56,415 nucleotides of DNA from Gracilaria domingensis (Eukaryota > Rhodophyta > Florideophyceae > Gracilariales > Gracilariaceae), in contig VCMS01000426.1 in assembly GCA_022539475.1 (NCBI GenBank), positions 15,697 to 72,111 on the forward strand, given 5' to 3'. The position numbers were made by a program, and so were the translations under genes. Below the pieces are notes generated by a model. That model made no database searches. It saw nothing but the letters and a program-made list of their open reading frames with translations, and was not told the DNA's origin. Of this stretch, positions 1-9,427 are shown piece after piece; within the stretch, counting starts at the first letter, position 1; each line of letters starts with the position of its first letter.

Positions 1-493
1 ACGTACTGCAATCGAACAGGGGTGGTTCACCTTTGTTGTGTGTGACCTGACTGTGTGTTGGGTTCTTGATCTGTTGGGAAGACAAACTGAAACGAGCTTT
101 TGATCCGTACTGCTGCGGTGGTGCGGGGAGGCGACGTGTCGTAGGCTGACCTCCTTTTCAGGATCAGGCCGCTTGTGAACTTGATTGTTTGCTTGCTGGA
201 AGCGTACCTCGGTTTGTCATAGTACCTGCAGTATCAGGGTCGCGCAAGTTCTTGCAAGAGACCAGAGAGGGTTTAACTTGGTGAAGGCATATCTTTGGTC
301 ACTAACCATCCTCTGGACGTCTCGTAGAGAGCGACGCGCCTTCTCCTGGAACGCAGGAGAGGTAGACAGAAGAAAGTCGTTTCCTACCCGGAGGGTCTCC
401 GGGGGTCAGGGGTCCGACTCCCTAGGGTACCAGGAATCTTAGTTCCTTATGCACCCGATCGCTTGCAGTTTGTTGTTGTTATTCTCGCTACAG

Positions 494-1406
494 TTCAGGA
501 GGTGGAGTGTTTCCTGCCTGAGACTGTGTGTGTGAGATTCGTTTATGACACTTCCTGGGTGTTTGTTGTTGAACATGTCTGAGCTCTTCTTTGTATCAAC
601 TTTGGAAAGTTGCGATGTTACTTGTCCGTTGTTATCGTGACTTCCTTACGCAGGCTCAGAAGGTTGTCGTTATGTATGCCCGGGATGTGTGCTGTGCTCT
701 TCGCTTTACTTCTGTTGTACCGGAAGGTTGCTATTTGGTTGCATGTCCGGTGTGTATGGAAGAGCTGTTTGACTCAGGAGGTTGAGTGTTTCATGCCTGA
801 GTGTATTATTGATCACTTGTGATGTGTGTTTTGCTCTCCATGTTGTTTCATGTTACCAGAGGTTGTTACATGTATGCATGTCCTGGTTATGGAAGAGCTG
901 TTCGATTCAGGAGGTTGAGTGTTTCATGCCTGAGTGTTTGTTTCATTGCTTGTGATGTTTGTTTTGCTCTTTGTTTCAGTTTGTTGTCACTGGAAGTTTG
1001 CTATGTGTTTGCATGTCCGGTGTGAATGAAAGAGCTAATTGACTCAGGAGGTTGATGTTTCATGCCTGAGTGTGTAGGACATCACTTTGTAGGACGGGGC
1101 CTGGAAGGTTGTCATTTTGCAAGTCCAGGATGCCTGTGTTGCAATTCTCTTTGTGTGTTATTCGCGGAAGGTTGCTGTGATTTTGATGTCCGCTGTTTGA
1201 AGAGATTTGTTGAGCTGGAAGGTTGCTCTCTTTTGCATGTCCAGCTGTTACGAAGGTGATGTTGAACTGGAAGGTTGCTACTTGTTGCATGTCCGGTGTT
1301 CAGAAAATTGGTCTTGAATCAGAAGGTTGCGTGTGTTTGCATGTCTGGTTGAAGTACTGTGATTAATGGTGCTCCGAGAGGTTGTTATGTGTTACATGCT
1401 CGGAGC
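494..1406 (+). repeat. Array of 13 covarying hairpins (N1)
   Basis: Thirteen diverged repeats, 50-80 bp apart, each fold as an outer stem of 5-8 bp, AGGT on the 5' side, a 3-bp inner stem, a loop of about 4-10 nt, the inner-stem complement, TG, and the outer-stem complement. Positions are 494-522, 719-751, 772-802, 855-887, 905-935, 988-1022, 1042-1071, 1100-1129, 1164-1193, 1213-1246, 1266-1297, 1317-1350 and 1371-1406. Outer stems include ACCGGA/TCCGGT, ACTCAGG/CCTGAGT, AGCTGGA/TCCAGCT and GCTCCGAG/CTCGGAGC. Inner stems are TGA/TCA, TGC/GCA, TGT/ACA or GGA/TCC. Two degenerate members may lie near 604-634 and 655-690. Short frames through the array are not conserved as protein. Confidence 0.8.
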
Positions 1407-1507
1407 AACATTCGTTTTCGGTGTCTAGAATGTGGTCACTTGTGGACATCTAGATCCCTTTTGTGAAGGACTCTGAGGTGCATTTCGTTCCGAGAGAAGT
1501 TCAAAGC

Positions 1508-1559
1508 CAGTGAGAGAGGGAGGGTGTCAGAGTAACATCCTCGACTTAGGCTCTCACTG
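1508..1559 (+). other. Perfect 9-bp inverted repeat around a PPT-like purine run
   Basis: CAGTGAGAG (1508-1516) is complementary to CTCTCACTG (1551-1559). The loop carries GAGGGAGGG, very like the genuine polypurine tract at 1872-1882. In N2 the right arm reads CTTTCACTG, which keeps pairing through a G-U. Its role is unknown. Confidence 0.5.
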
Positions 1560-1615
1560 TCTGTTGTTGATATCTGTTTGAACCGGAAGCTGTTGTCTTC
1601 GTTGCCATACGAAGG

Positions 1616-1831
1616 ATGAGTAAGAAGTTCAGAGTGTGTGACAAAAGGAGGGTGTTTCCAGAACATCCGAATCGTACAGAACAGAACTATGATCTTGGTA
1701 TACTGGTAGAACGGTACAGCCGTGGACTTGGACACACACTAACTGCACTTGATGTTTGGTTGTCACCGTTGGCCATCGTAAGGTTTATTTGCAGTAACAT
1801 TGGTTTCTTGACTGCCCGACTTGTTACTTAG
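1616..1831 (+). CDS. Small ORF in the N 3' domain, unknown function
   Basis: A 71-codon frame starting MSKKFRVCDKRRVF lies between the hairpin array and the 3' polypurine tract. The second N copy keeps the same start and frame (16314-16619, 101 codons). Over the first ~50 codons the two copies differ by a single residue (Ser/Thr), but the DNA is nearly identical there too, so this is not proof of selection. Beyond codon ~50 the copies diverge sharply. No domain is recognised. It could be a remnant of a replaced coding region or chance. I rate translation as unlikely but testable. Confidence 0.2.
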   Translation: MSKKFRVCDKRRVFPEHPNRTEQNYDLGILVERYSRGLGHTLTALDVWLSPLAIVRFICSNIGFLTARLVT

Positions 1832-1871
1832 CATGTACTTGACCAGAGCGCTGGTTGCTTGAAGTCAGTAA

Positions 1872-1882
1872 CAGAGGGAGGG
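1872..1882 (+). promoter_or_regulatory. Polypurine tract of N1
   Basis: CAGAGGGAGGG lies directly before the TG that opens LTR C. This is the expected position of the plus-strand DNA primer of an LTR retrotransposon. The same sequence and spacing occur at 16571-16581. Confidence 0.75.
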
Positions 1883-2872
1883 TGTTGGAAGTCATGCTGT
1901 CACTGACATCAAGCAGTTGAGATGTGTGGAGTCTAGAATGGTACCTTGATACGTGAAACCGAGATTGATGTTGTTCTGTTTGGTATACTACGTTGCTGTG
2001 TGGTATACTCAGTATGGGTTGAACGTTTATGGCTACACTGGAACGCTATCGTTCAGCTGGGATGACCACAAGGTACAACGATGACAGGTTGTACAGTGGT
2101 CATGAAGTACAGGGTTGAAGGCTATGTATGTGCACACAAGGTACAGGTGGCAGCAGTGTCAGTGCTGTGAAGTTTACACCGTGTTTGAGTTGTGCTACAT
2201 GCAAATGTGTGTGTATGGATGCATGGAACATGTTGCAGCTAAGTGACTGACGTCATGTGGTTTACAGGTACTTGTTGATGATGTGGGACTTTGTATCTGG
2301 CACGTACACATTACGGTGTGGTGTACAGATTACAGCGTGCCAGCAACACGTGAAGTGTGATGTGATGTTCCGTAAGCATGGCTGGTCATGATGGTGAGGT
2401 GTTGCATTGTGTGTATGCATGGTCGCGTTGCTATGGTGAGCTGTCATATTGTTGACTGCATTGATGTGTGGTGCTTGGTGTCCTGTCGAAATGTGTCGGT
2501 ACACTGTCAGGGACGTGTATGGCTACTACATTGGTGTGCATTGTTGTGCATTGTTGTGCACTGCTGTGCAGTAGTGTACGGAATTGTTGTGCACTGCTGT
2601 ACACTGTTGTGCGTTGTTGTGCACTGCTGTTGTAAGCAGTTCGGCACTGTTACCATGTTATGTCTGTAGATGATTGGTAGTATTGAGTGTCTCTGGTTAG
2701 TGAGTTGCATGTTGCTCAGAGTTGGAGTCGCATGATAGAGTAGCGAAGAAGTGGTATATAAGTTGTGACTCAAGCACCTCCAAGTAAATCTGAGCCAGAG
2801 CTGGCGAACTTCCCTTGCATCCCCCCATCCTTCCTCATGTCAACTTTCCGATCCCAGCTATAACCTCTAACA
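1883..2872 (+). mobile_element. LTR C, 3' LTR of N1 (990 bp)
   Basis: It starts TGTTGGAAGTC after the polypurine tract and ends CTCTAACA; integrase coding of an A element resumes at the next base. A TATATAA box lies at 2755-2761, so transcription should start shortly after. The last ~250 bp (promoter, R and U5 region) are homologous to the end of LTR A, whereas the first ~640 bp are largely unrelated apart from the terminal TGTTGGA and GCTGTCACTGA blocks. The second copy is at 16582-18360 (interrupted). Confidence 0.8.
2531..2633 (+). repeat. 10-bp-period TTGTGCACTG repeat in U3 of LTR C
   Basis: Consecutive decamers of the type TTGTTGTGCA / CTGCTGTGCA form two blocks of four separated by a short spacer, about 125 bp upstream of the TATA box. 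Homologous arrays are at about 6367-6470 and 18020-18120, and a shorter one occurs in each LTR A. Confidence 0.6.
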
Positions 2873-5296
2873 CAGGAAAGTGTTAACCATCACCGCTCGC
2901 AAGAGTGTGTTGCGTGCATTACGCACTGACAATGGTGATGAGTACTTGTCAATCGGTTCTCCGAAAAGCTTGAGCAGTACGGTATTGAGCATCAGCGAAC
3001 TGGCACTGTGCCTTGCAATCCACAGCAGAACGGGCTTGCCAGAGGTTCAACCGCACACTCATGGACTTGGTCAGGTCAATGTTGCATCACAAGAATGTGC
3101 CAAAAAGCTTTTGGGCTGAGGCTCTGAATGTTTCTGTGTATGTGCGCAACAGAGTGACCTGCAAAGCGCTTCCGAGTGACGTGACTCCGTTTGAGCTGTG
3201 GCATGGACAGAAGCCTGATCTGAGCAATCTGCGTGTGTTTGGTAGCCGTTGCTGGTACAAGGTGGTTGATCACAAGTTGAAGAAGCTGGAAGAGCGTGCA
3301 GTGGAAGCCATCTTCATTGGGTACACTTCAGGCTCCCACGGGTACAAGTTGTGGGACAGCCAGAAGAAGAAGGTGATTGTGTCACGAGATGTGAGGTTTG
3401 ACTAGTGCTCTGCAACTGAAAGTGACGAGCACTCTGAAGACGAGGACTATGCGGATATCGACTTGGTCGACAAGTCGGACCTGCTGAAGCCCAACCTCCG
3501 ACACATCCGCCGATCATTCTGAAGATGACCTTCTGCACCAGCTTCTCATGAGAGTACCACGAATGCCAGTACGGATGAACACACCACACCAGTCCACAAG
3601 ATGAGCCGGAAGTGACAGAGATGCAGCCCTTCGTAGATCCACACGTCAGAGAAAGACGCCATCCTCGTGGTGGCGTGGTGCCAGTGCTTTCCTTACAGCC
3701 AGTGATGATACTCCTTCGTCGTACGGTGACGCAGTGTCACGACCTGATTCCGAAGCTTGGAAGAAGGCGATGAAGAGTGAGTACGAGTCATTGATGGAGC
3801 ATGACACATGGGATCTAGTGCCAAGGCCAGCAGACAGCAACGTGATTTCGTCCAAGTGGGTGTATGTACAGAAGTATGAGGCTTCGTCATCTGGTGAACC
3901 GACAGTGCGTTACAAGGCTCGTGTGGTTGCAAGAGGCTTTCTGCAGATCGAGGGTGTGGACTTTCAGAGATATATGCACCTGTGGTGAAGTTCACATCCA
4001 TCAGAATGATCCTGTCAGTGACTGCCGTACGAGACTTCCACTTGCACCAGATGGATGTGAAGACTGCCTTTCTGAACGGTGACCTTGACGAGACAGTGTA
4101 CATGGAGCAGCCAATGGGGTTCACACAGCAGGGAAAGGAGGACTTGGTGTGCCGACTGAAGAAAGCGATCTATGGGCTTAGACAAGCACCAAGACAGTGG
4201 CACGCCAAGATATACGCCTTCCTTGTTGGTGAAATGCACCTCAAGCCGAATGACGCAGACGAGTGTGTCTACACCGGATCATACTGGGTTTCTTGGTTAT
4301 CATTGCTCTGTATGTAGATGACTTGCTGATTGCGAGTCCGAGCATGAAAACCGTGGAACGTGTGAAGGCAGAGCTGTCAAGTCGTTTCCGCATGAAGGAC
4401 CTCAAAGAAGCTCGCATGGTTCTTGGATTTGAAATCCATCGAGACAGAACCAAGCGAGAGCTGTACTTGACTCAGTCAGCGTACACGAACAAGGTCCTGG
4501 AGCGATTTGGCATGCAGCTGTCGAAACCCGTTGACACTCCTATGGAGTGCGGTGTGGACTTGTCTGTTGAGGAGGAAGTGCTCACGCATGTACCGTATCG
4601 TCAGGCGATTGGCTGCCTCATGTATCTCTCTGTGGGAACTCGTCCAGACATCTCATATGCTGTGGCTAAGCTGGCCAAGTATGTTGAGAAGCCGGGAAAC
4701 ACTCACTGGAAGGCGGTCAAGCGTGTTCTTCGCTACCTCAATGGCACTACCACGTTCGGGTTGACGTATGGCTCCAGCACGATTTGCAACTGCACGGCTA
4801 TGTGGACTCTGACTGGGCTGGCGATGTTGCCAACCGCAAGTCCACTAGTGGATACTTGTTCATGATGTGCGGTGGTGCTGTGTCGTGGTCGTCTCGTCAA
4901 CAGGAGGTAGTTGCTCTGTCGAGTGCAGAGGCTGAGTACGTGAGCTTGTGCTCTGGCACCAAGGAGGCGATCTGGCTTAGGCGACTTTGGAACGGCATTG
5001 GCAGTGTGATTGGCATGGAAGCAGAGGGGTCTGTGAAGCTGCTGGTTGAACCAACTCCCATGTATGTTGACAACCAGGGCAGCATTGACCTTGCTCGAAA
5101 TGGAGTGGTGAACAGGAGAACCAAACACATTGAGATTCGGTTCCACTTCACTCGAGAAGCTGTGCAGGCCAAGTCGATTGTACTGTTCTACTGCCCGACG
5201 GATTCCATGGTTGCCGACATGCTGAATAAGCCACTTGCCCGAGTGAAGCACGAGAGGTTCTGCGAAGCCGGTGGAGTGATCCACATAGAAGTTTGA
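2873..5296 (+). pseudogene. A1 pol: partial integrase, RT and RNase H, degenerate
   Basis: This is the pol part of a family A copia element, cut at its 5' side by insertion of N1 in the integrase core. Order: second catalytic Asp of integrase (TDNGDEY, about 2929-2943), the Glu helix (broken by an indel near 3040), integrase C-terminus to about 3400, RT with AFLNGDL (about 4065-4085) and YVDD (about 4313-4324), and copia-type RNase H with DSDWAGD (about 4803-4823) and AEAEY. The frame ends in Val-Ile-His-Ile-Glu-Val plus stop at 5296. It is inactivated by indels near 2950, 3045, 3475-3600, 3965, 4285 and 4783 and by a stop at 3403-3405. A family polyprotein would be about 1.4 kb longer at the 5' end. 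Confidence 0.85.
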
Positions 5297-5305
5297 AGTC
5301 AGTGA

Positions 5306-5316
5306 CAGAGGGGGGG
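5306..5316 (+). promoter_or_regulatory. Polypurine tract of A1
   Basis: CAGAGGGGGGG precedes the 3' LTR and lies 10 bp after the pol stop codon. The reverse complement is in the same place in A2 (10213-10223). Confidence 0.75.
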
Positions 5317-6092
5317 TGTGGGATGTTGACCCTGTGCTGTCACTGAAAACCAAAAGTGCTGGGGAGCATGGGCTGTTTTGGAGGGTGCCGTTGGAAAAGC
5401 GCATATGCGCCTCTGCGCGAACTCAACGTGAAACGGGCTTCTGATTGGCTACTGCAAATGGTCATATGCATTGTGGTTGGTACAAGTGTTGTGGCGCTAA
5501 TGGGTTGTGTACGGTGTACACGCGTGTAGCTAGTACACTGGGCATACTGTACATGATGCACAGGGTATACACGTATGTACGTGGACATGTAGGACAGCTT
5601 GATGTAACTTGGGCACTATGGTGAAGAGTTGATGCGGTGTCAAGAGGATTACAGTGTGGTGTTGTTGGTGACGTAGGACTTGGAGTGAGTTTGCGGTGAA
5701 GTGTTGTTGGTGAGCTTGTACGTAACTTTTATGGTGTGGTGTACGGATTACAGTGTGTTGTCACTATGTGAATCTGTGCACGGTCATGGTTATGTGTAGG
5801 CACGTAACTTGTTGTGCACTGTTGTGCACTGTTGTGCTTTGTTGTTGTAAGCTGGCATGATAGTGTGGGAGTGTTACGATGTTATGTTAGAAGATGATTG
5901 GGAGTATTGAGTGTCTCTAGCTAGTGGTTTAGGTATTGCTTGGAGTTGGAGGTTTGCGATGGTTGCGCAAAGTAGTTCTATATAAGCGGTGACTGGAGCG
6001 CCTCCAAGTAAATTCCGAGCCAGAGCTGGCGAACTTCCCTTCATTCCCCCATCCTTTCTTCAACCTTCCCTTCTCAGCTTCAACCTCTATCA
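5317..6092 (+). mobile_element. LTR A, 3' LTR of A1 (776 bp)
   Basis: It opens TGTGGGATGTTGACC (consensus TGTTGGATG) and ends CCTCTATCA. It contains the GCGCATATGCGC palindrome, an inverted CCAAT box (GATTGGCTA), short TTGTGCACTG repeats and TATATAA at 5979-5985. LTR C sequence follows from 6093, suggesting A1 had integrated into an LTR C with GTTTA as expected target duplication; the other side is not in the window. Confidence 0.85.
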
Positions 6093-6597
6093 GTTTACAG
6101 GTACTTGTTGATGACGTGGGACTTGTGTGTCTGGTACCTACACACTACGTTGTCGTGTGCGGACTACAGCGTGCAAGCAACACGTGAGGTGTAGTGTGAT
6201 GTTCCGTAAGCACGTCTGGTCATGATGGTGAGGTTTTGCTTTGTGTGTATGCATGGTCGTGTTACTATGGTGAGCTGTCATATTGTTGACTGCATTGATG
6301 TGTAGTGTTTGTGGTCTGCTGTCGAAATGTGTCGGTACACTGTCAGGGACGTGCATGGCTACTACATTGGTGTGCATTGTTGTGCATTGTTGTGCACTGC
6401 TGTGCAGTAGTGTACGGAATTTTTGTGCACTGTTTTACACTGTTGTGCGTTGTTGTGCACTGCTGTTGTAAGCAGTTTGGCACTGTTATCGTGTTATGTC
6501 CGTAGATGATTGGTAGTATTGAGTGTCTCTGGTTAGTGAGTTGCATATTGGTCAGATGTGGAGTCACATGATGGAGTAGCGAAGAAGTGCTATATAA
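6093..6597 (+). mobile_element. LTR C fragment, truncated at its TATA box
   Basis: It is homologous to 2262-2761 of the first LTR C, from GTTTACAGGTACTTG through the decamer repeat to TATATAA. The remaining ~110 bp of R/U5 are missing; a new LTR C start follows at 6598. It probably is the flank of the A1 insertion. Confidence 0.7.
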
Positions 6598-7455
6598 TGT
6601 TGGAAGTCATGCTGTCACTGACATCAAGCAGCTGAGATGGGTGAAGTCTAGAATGGTACCTTGCTATGTGAAAGCTGTTGGATGTTGACGCTGTGCTGTC
6701 ACTGAAAACCAAAAGTGCTGGAGAGCATGGGCTGTTTTGGAGGGTGCCGTTGGAAAAGCGCATATGCGCCTCTGCGAAAACTCAACGTGAAACGGGCTTC
6801 TGATTGGCTACTGCAAATGGTCATATGCATTGTGGTTGGTACAAGTGTTGTGGCGCTAATGGGTTGTTTTCGGGGTACACGTGTGTAGCTAGTACACTGG
6901 GGATACTGTACATGATGCACAGGGTACACACGTATGTACGTGGACATGTAGGACAGCTTGATGTAACTTGGGCACTATGGTGAAGAGTTGATGCGGTGTC
7001 AAGAGGATTACAGTGTGGTGTTGTTGGTGACGTAGGACTTGGAGTGAGTTTGCGGTGAAGTGTTGTTGGTGAGCTTGTACGTAACTTTTATGGTGTGGTG
7101 TACGGATTACAGTGTGTTGGCACTATGTGAATCTGTGCATGGTCATGGTTATGTGTAGGCACGTAACTTGTTGTGCACTGTTGTGCACTGTTGTGCTTTG
7201 TTGTTGTAAGCTGGCATGATAGTGTGGGAGTGTTACGATGTTATGTTAGAAGATGATTGGTAGTATTGAGTGTCTCTAGCTAGTGGTGTAGGTATTGCTT
7301 GAGTTGGAGTTGTGCGATGGTTGCGCAAAGTAGTTCTATATAAGCGGTGACTGGAGCACCTCCAAGTAAATTCCGAGCCAGAGCTGGCGAACTTTCCTTG
7401 CATCTCCCCATCCTTTCTCATGTCAACTTTCCGATCCCAGCTATAACCTCCATCA
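6598..7455 (+). mobile_element. Chimeric 5' LTR of N2: LTR C start, LTR A body, C-type end
   Basis: The first 78 bp match the opening of LTR C. At 6676 a complete LTR A start (TGTTGGATG) follows, and sequence is A-type to about 7390, including TATATAA at 7337-7343. The last ~60 bp then match LTR C (CAACTTTCCGATCCCAGC) before CATCA and the PBS. The switch lies in the block GCCAGAGCTGGCGAACTT, which both LTRs share. The A part lacks a target duplication, so it is not a plain solo insertion; recombination in the shared promoter/U5 region is the simplest explanation. Confidence 0.65.
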
Positions 7456-7470
7456 GGTTATGGGCCCAGC
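7456..7470 (+). promoter_or_regulatory. Primer-binding site, initiator tRNA-Met half-molecule type
   Basis: GGTTATGGGCCCAGC starts immediately after the LTR. It is the reverse complement of the anticodon arm of eukaryotic initiator tRNA-Met rather than of a tRNA 3' end, the arrangement known from Drosophila copia and Ty5. Confidence 0.85.
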
Positions 7471-8590
7471 CCCGCTGACCTCTGCCGTTTGTCGTTCCTC
7501 ATGAGGTTTCCCTTTCCGCCGCTCTTCCTCACCGCCGACCGTGTTGTTGAACGCCGTTTTTGATGTTTTTCGATGTTTGTTTGCCGTCGTGTTTGTTGTC
7601 GTTGACCGGTTTGGTGGTGTTCTATTTCCCTTTTGGTTTGCGTTCCTCCCTGAGGGCGTTGTGGTGGTAGTGGTTCGACGTTGTTCTACTTTCGTTCTTC
7701 TCTTTGGTTTCTCGTTCATTTTCGTTTTCGTCGATCGATATCCGCTGTTGTTTGTTTCTCGCCTCTGTTTTCGTTGATGTGATCTCCGTGTCGTGTTTGC
7801 GGGTTCTGATCCGAGAGGTTGAGTACCGTTGTCGTTGAAGTCTGTGCAATTGTGTGTTGTGCTCAGCATTCGTTTTTTCGTTGAAGTCCGGGCACTGCCT
7901 GTGTGCTCGGCATTTGTGCTGATCACTTGGGTTTCGGTGCGACGAGCGGTTGATCCGAGCAATCGGGGACTTTAGTCTGGCGGCTTGAACCAATTCGGAC
8001 GCGCTGACGAGCGGACTCCCACCGGTCCTTTGGGGCAGATAACGGTGTCGGTCGGAAGACCTGGTAGTACCGCGAGTGCTGAAGTTGACGGGGTGCCGTG
8101 ACGTACTGCATCGAACAGGGGTGGTTCACCTTTGTTGTGTGTGACCTGACTGTGTGTTGGGTTCTTGATCTGTTGGGAAGACAAACTGAAACGAGCTTTT
8201 GATCCGTACTGCTGCGGTGGTGCGGGGAGGCGACGTGTCGTAGGCTGACCTCCTTTTCAGGACCAGGCCGCTTGTGAACTTGATTGTTTGCTTGCTAGAA
8301 GCGTACCTCGGTTTGTCATAGTACCTGCAGTATCAGGGTCGCGCAAGTTCTTGCAAGAGACCAGAGAGGGTTTAACTTGGTGAAGGCATATCTTTGGTCA
8401 CTATCCATCCTCTGAACGTCTCGTAGAGAGCGACGCGCCTTCTCCTGGAACGCAGGAGGAGGTAGACAGAAAAAAGTCGTTTCCTACCCGGAGAGTCTCC
8501 GGGGGTCAGGGGTCCGACTCCCTAGGGTACCAGGAATCTTAGTTCCTTATGCACCCGATCGCTTGCAGTTTGTTGTTGTTATGCTCGCTA
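7471..8590 (+). mobile_element. N2 leader
   Basis: A noncoding leader homologous to that of family A. It shares the GC-rich first ~100 bp, the block around 8100-8300 and the near-palindrome CCCGGAGAGTCTCCGGG about 110 bp before the hairpin array. The A-type GTT microsatellite upstream of gag is reduced to TTGTTGTTGTTA. Frames through it are short and not shared between copies. Confidence 0.65.
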
Positions 8591-8593
8591 CAG

Positions 8594-9238
8594 TTCAGGA
8601 GGTGGAGTGTTTCCTGCCTGAGACTGTGTGTGTGAGATTCGTTTATGACACTTTCTGGGTGTTTGTTGTTGAACATGTCTGAGCTCTTCTTTGTATCAAC
8701 TTTGGAAGTTTGCGATGTTACTTGTCCGTTGTTATCGTGACTTCCTTACGCAGGCTCAGAAGGTTGTCGTTATGTATGCCCGGGATGTGTGCTGTGCTCT
8801 TCGCTTTACTTATATTGTACCGGAAGGTTGCTATTTGTTTGCATGTCCGGTGTGTATGGAAGAGCTGTTTGACTCAGGAGGTTGAGTGTTTCATGCCTGA
8901 GTGTGTAGGACATCATTTTGTATGGACGGGGCCTCGAAGGTTGTCATTTTGCAAGTCCAGGATGCCTGTGTTGCAATTCTCTTTGTGTGTTATTCGGGGA
9001 AGGTTGCTGTGCTTTTGCATGTCCGCTGTTTGAAGAGATTTGTTGAGCTGGAAGGTTGCTCTGTTTTGCATGTCCAGCTGTTATGAAAGTGATATTGAAC
9101 CGGAAGGTTGCTACTTGTTGCATGTCGGGTGTTCAGAAAATAGGTCTGAACCATAATGTTGCGTGTGTTTGCATGTCTGGTTGAAGTACTGTGATTAATG
9201 GTGCTCCGAGAGGTTGTTATGTGTTACATGCTAGGAGC
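8594..9238 (+). repeat. Array of 9 covarying hairpins (N2)
   Basis: Second copy of the N hairpin array. Members are at 8594-8622, 8819-8851, 8872-8902, 8932-8961, about 8996-9025, 9046-9079, 9099-9130, 9149-9182 and 9203-9238. Relative to N1, four hairpins are missing: the sequence passes from the third hairpin of N1 (772-802) straight to what follows the seventh (1042-1071). These two have the same stems, so a recombination or slippage between them explains the loss. Some members show wobble-to-Watson-Crick changes relative to N1 (AACTGGA to ACCGGA, AATCAGA to AACCATA), others single mismatches. Confidence 0.75.
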
Positions 9239-9427
9239 AACATTTGTTTTCGGTGTCTAGAATGTGGTCACTTGTAGACGTCTAGATCCCTTTTGTGAAG
9301 GACTCTGAGGTGCATTTTGGTTCCGAGAGAAGTTCAAAGCCAGTGAGAGAGGGAGGGTGTCAGAGTAACATCCTCAGACTTAGGCTTTCACTGTCTGTTG
9401 TTGATATCTGTTTGAACCGGAAGCTGT

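Larger units (their letters stand above)
1..1882 (+). mobile_element. N1: internal domain of a non-autonomous copia-like element
   Basis: This is the 3' portion of an N-family element; its 5' LTR, PBS and early leader lie outside the window. Bases 1 to about 490 are leader, near-identical to 8101-8590 of N2 and clearly related to the A-family leader (for example 54700-55170). The similarity to A runs to a shared TCGCT(A/G)CAGTTC just before the place where A has its gag ATG. From there N carries the hairpin array (494-1406) and a ~475-bp 3' domain ending in a polypurine tract and LTR C. No gag, protease, integrase or RT is present. The N name and its dependence on family A are inferred from shared PBS and leader. 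The element sits inside A1, since the integrase sequence of A resumes at 2873. Confidence 0.75.

Noticed and set aside
494..1406. CRISPR array as an explanation of the repeats
   Set aside because: Repeats are diverged, spacing varies from 50 to 80 bp, stems covary, and the context is a eukaryotic retroelement.
7456..7470. Fragment of a tRNA-Met gene
   Set aside because: Only the antisense anticodon arm is present and it sits directly after the LTR in every A and N copy, so it is a primer-binding site.
7541..7777. Hydrophobic 78-codon plus-strand frame in the N2 leader resembling a membrane peptide
   Set aside because: Produced by GTT/TTC-rich leader sequence; not preserved in the homologous A leaders.
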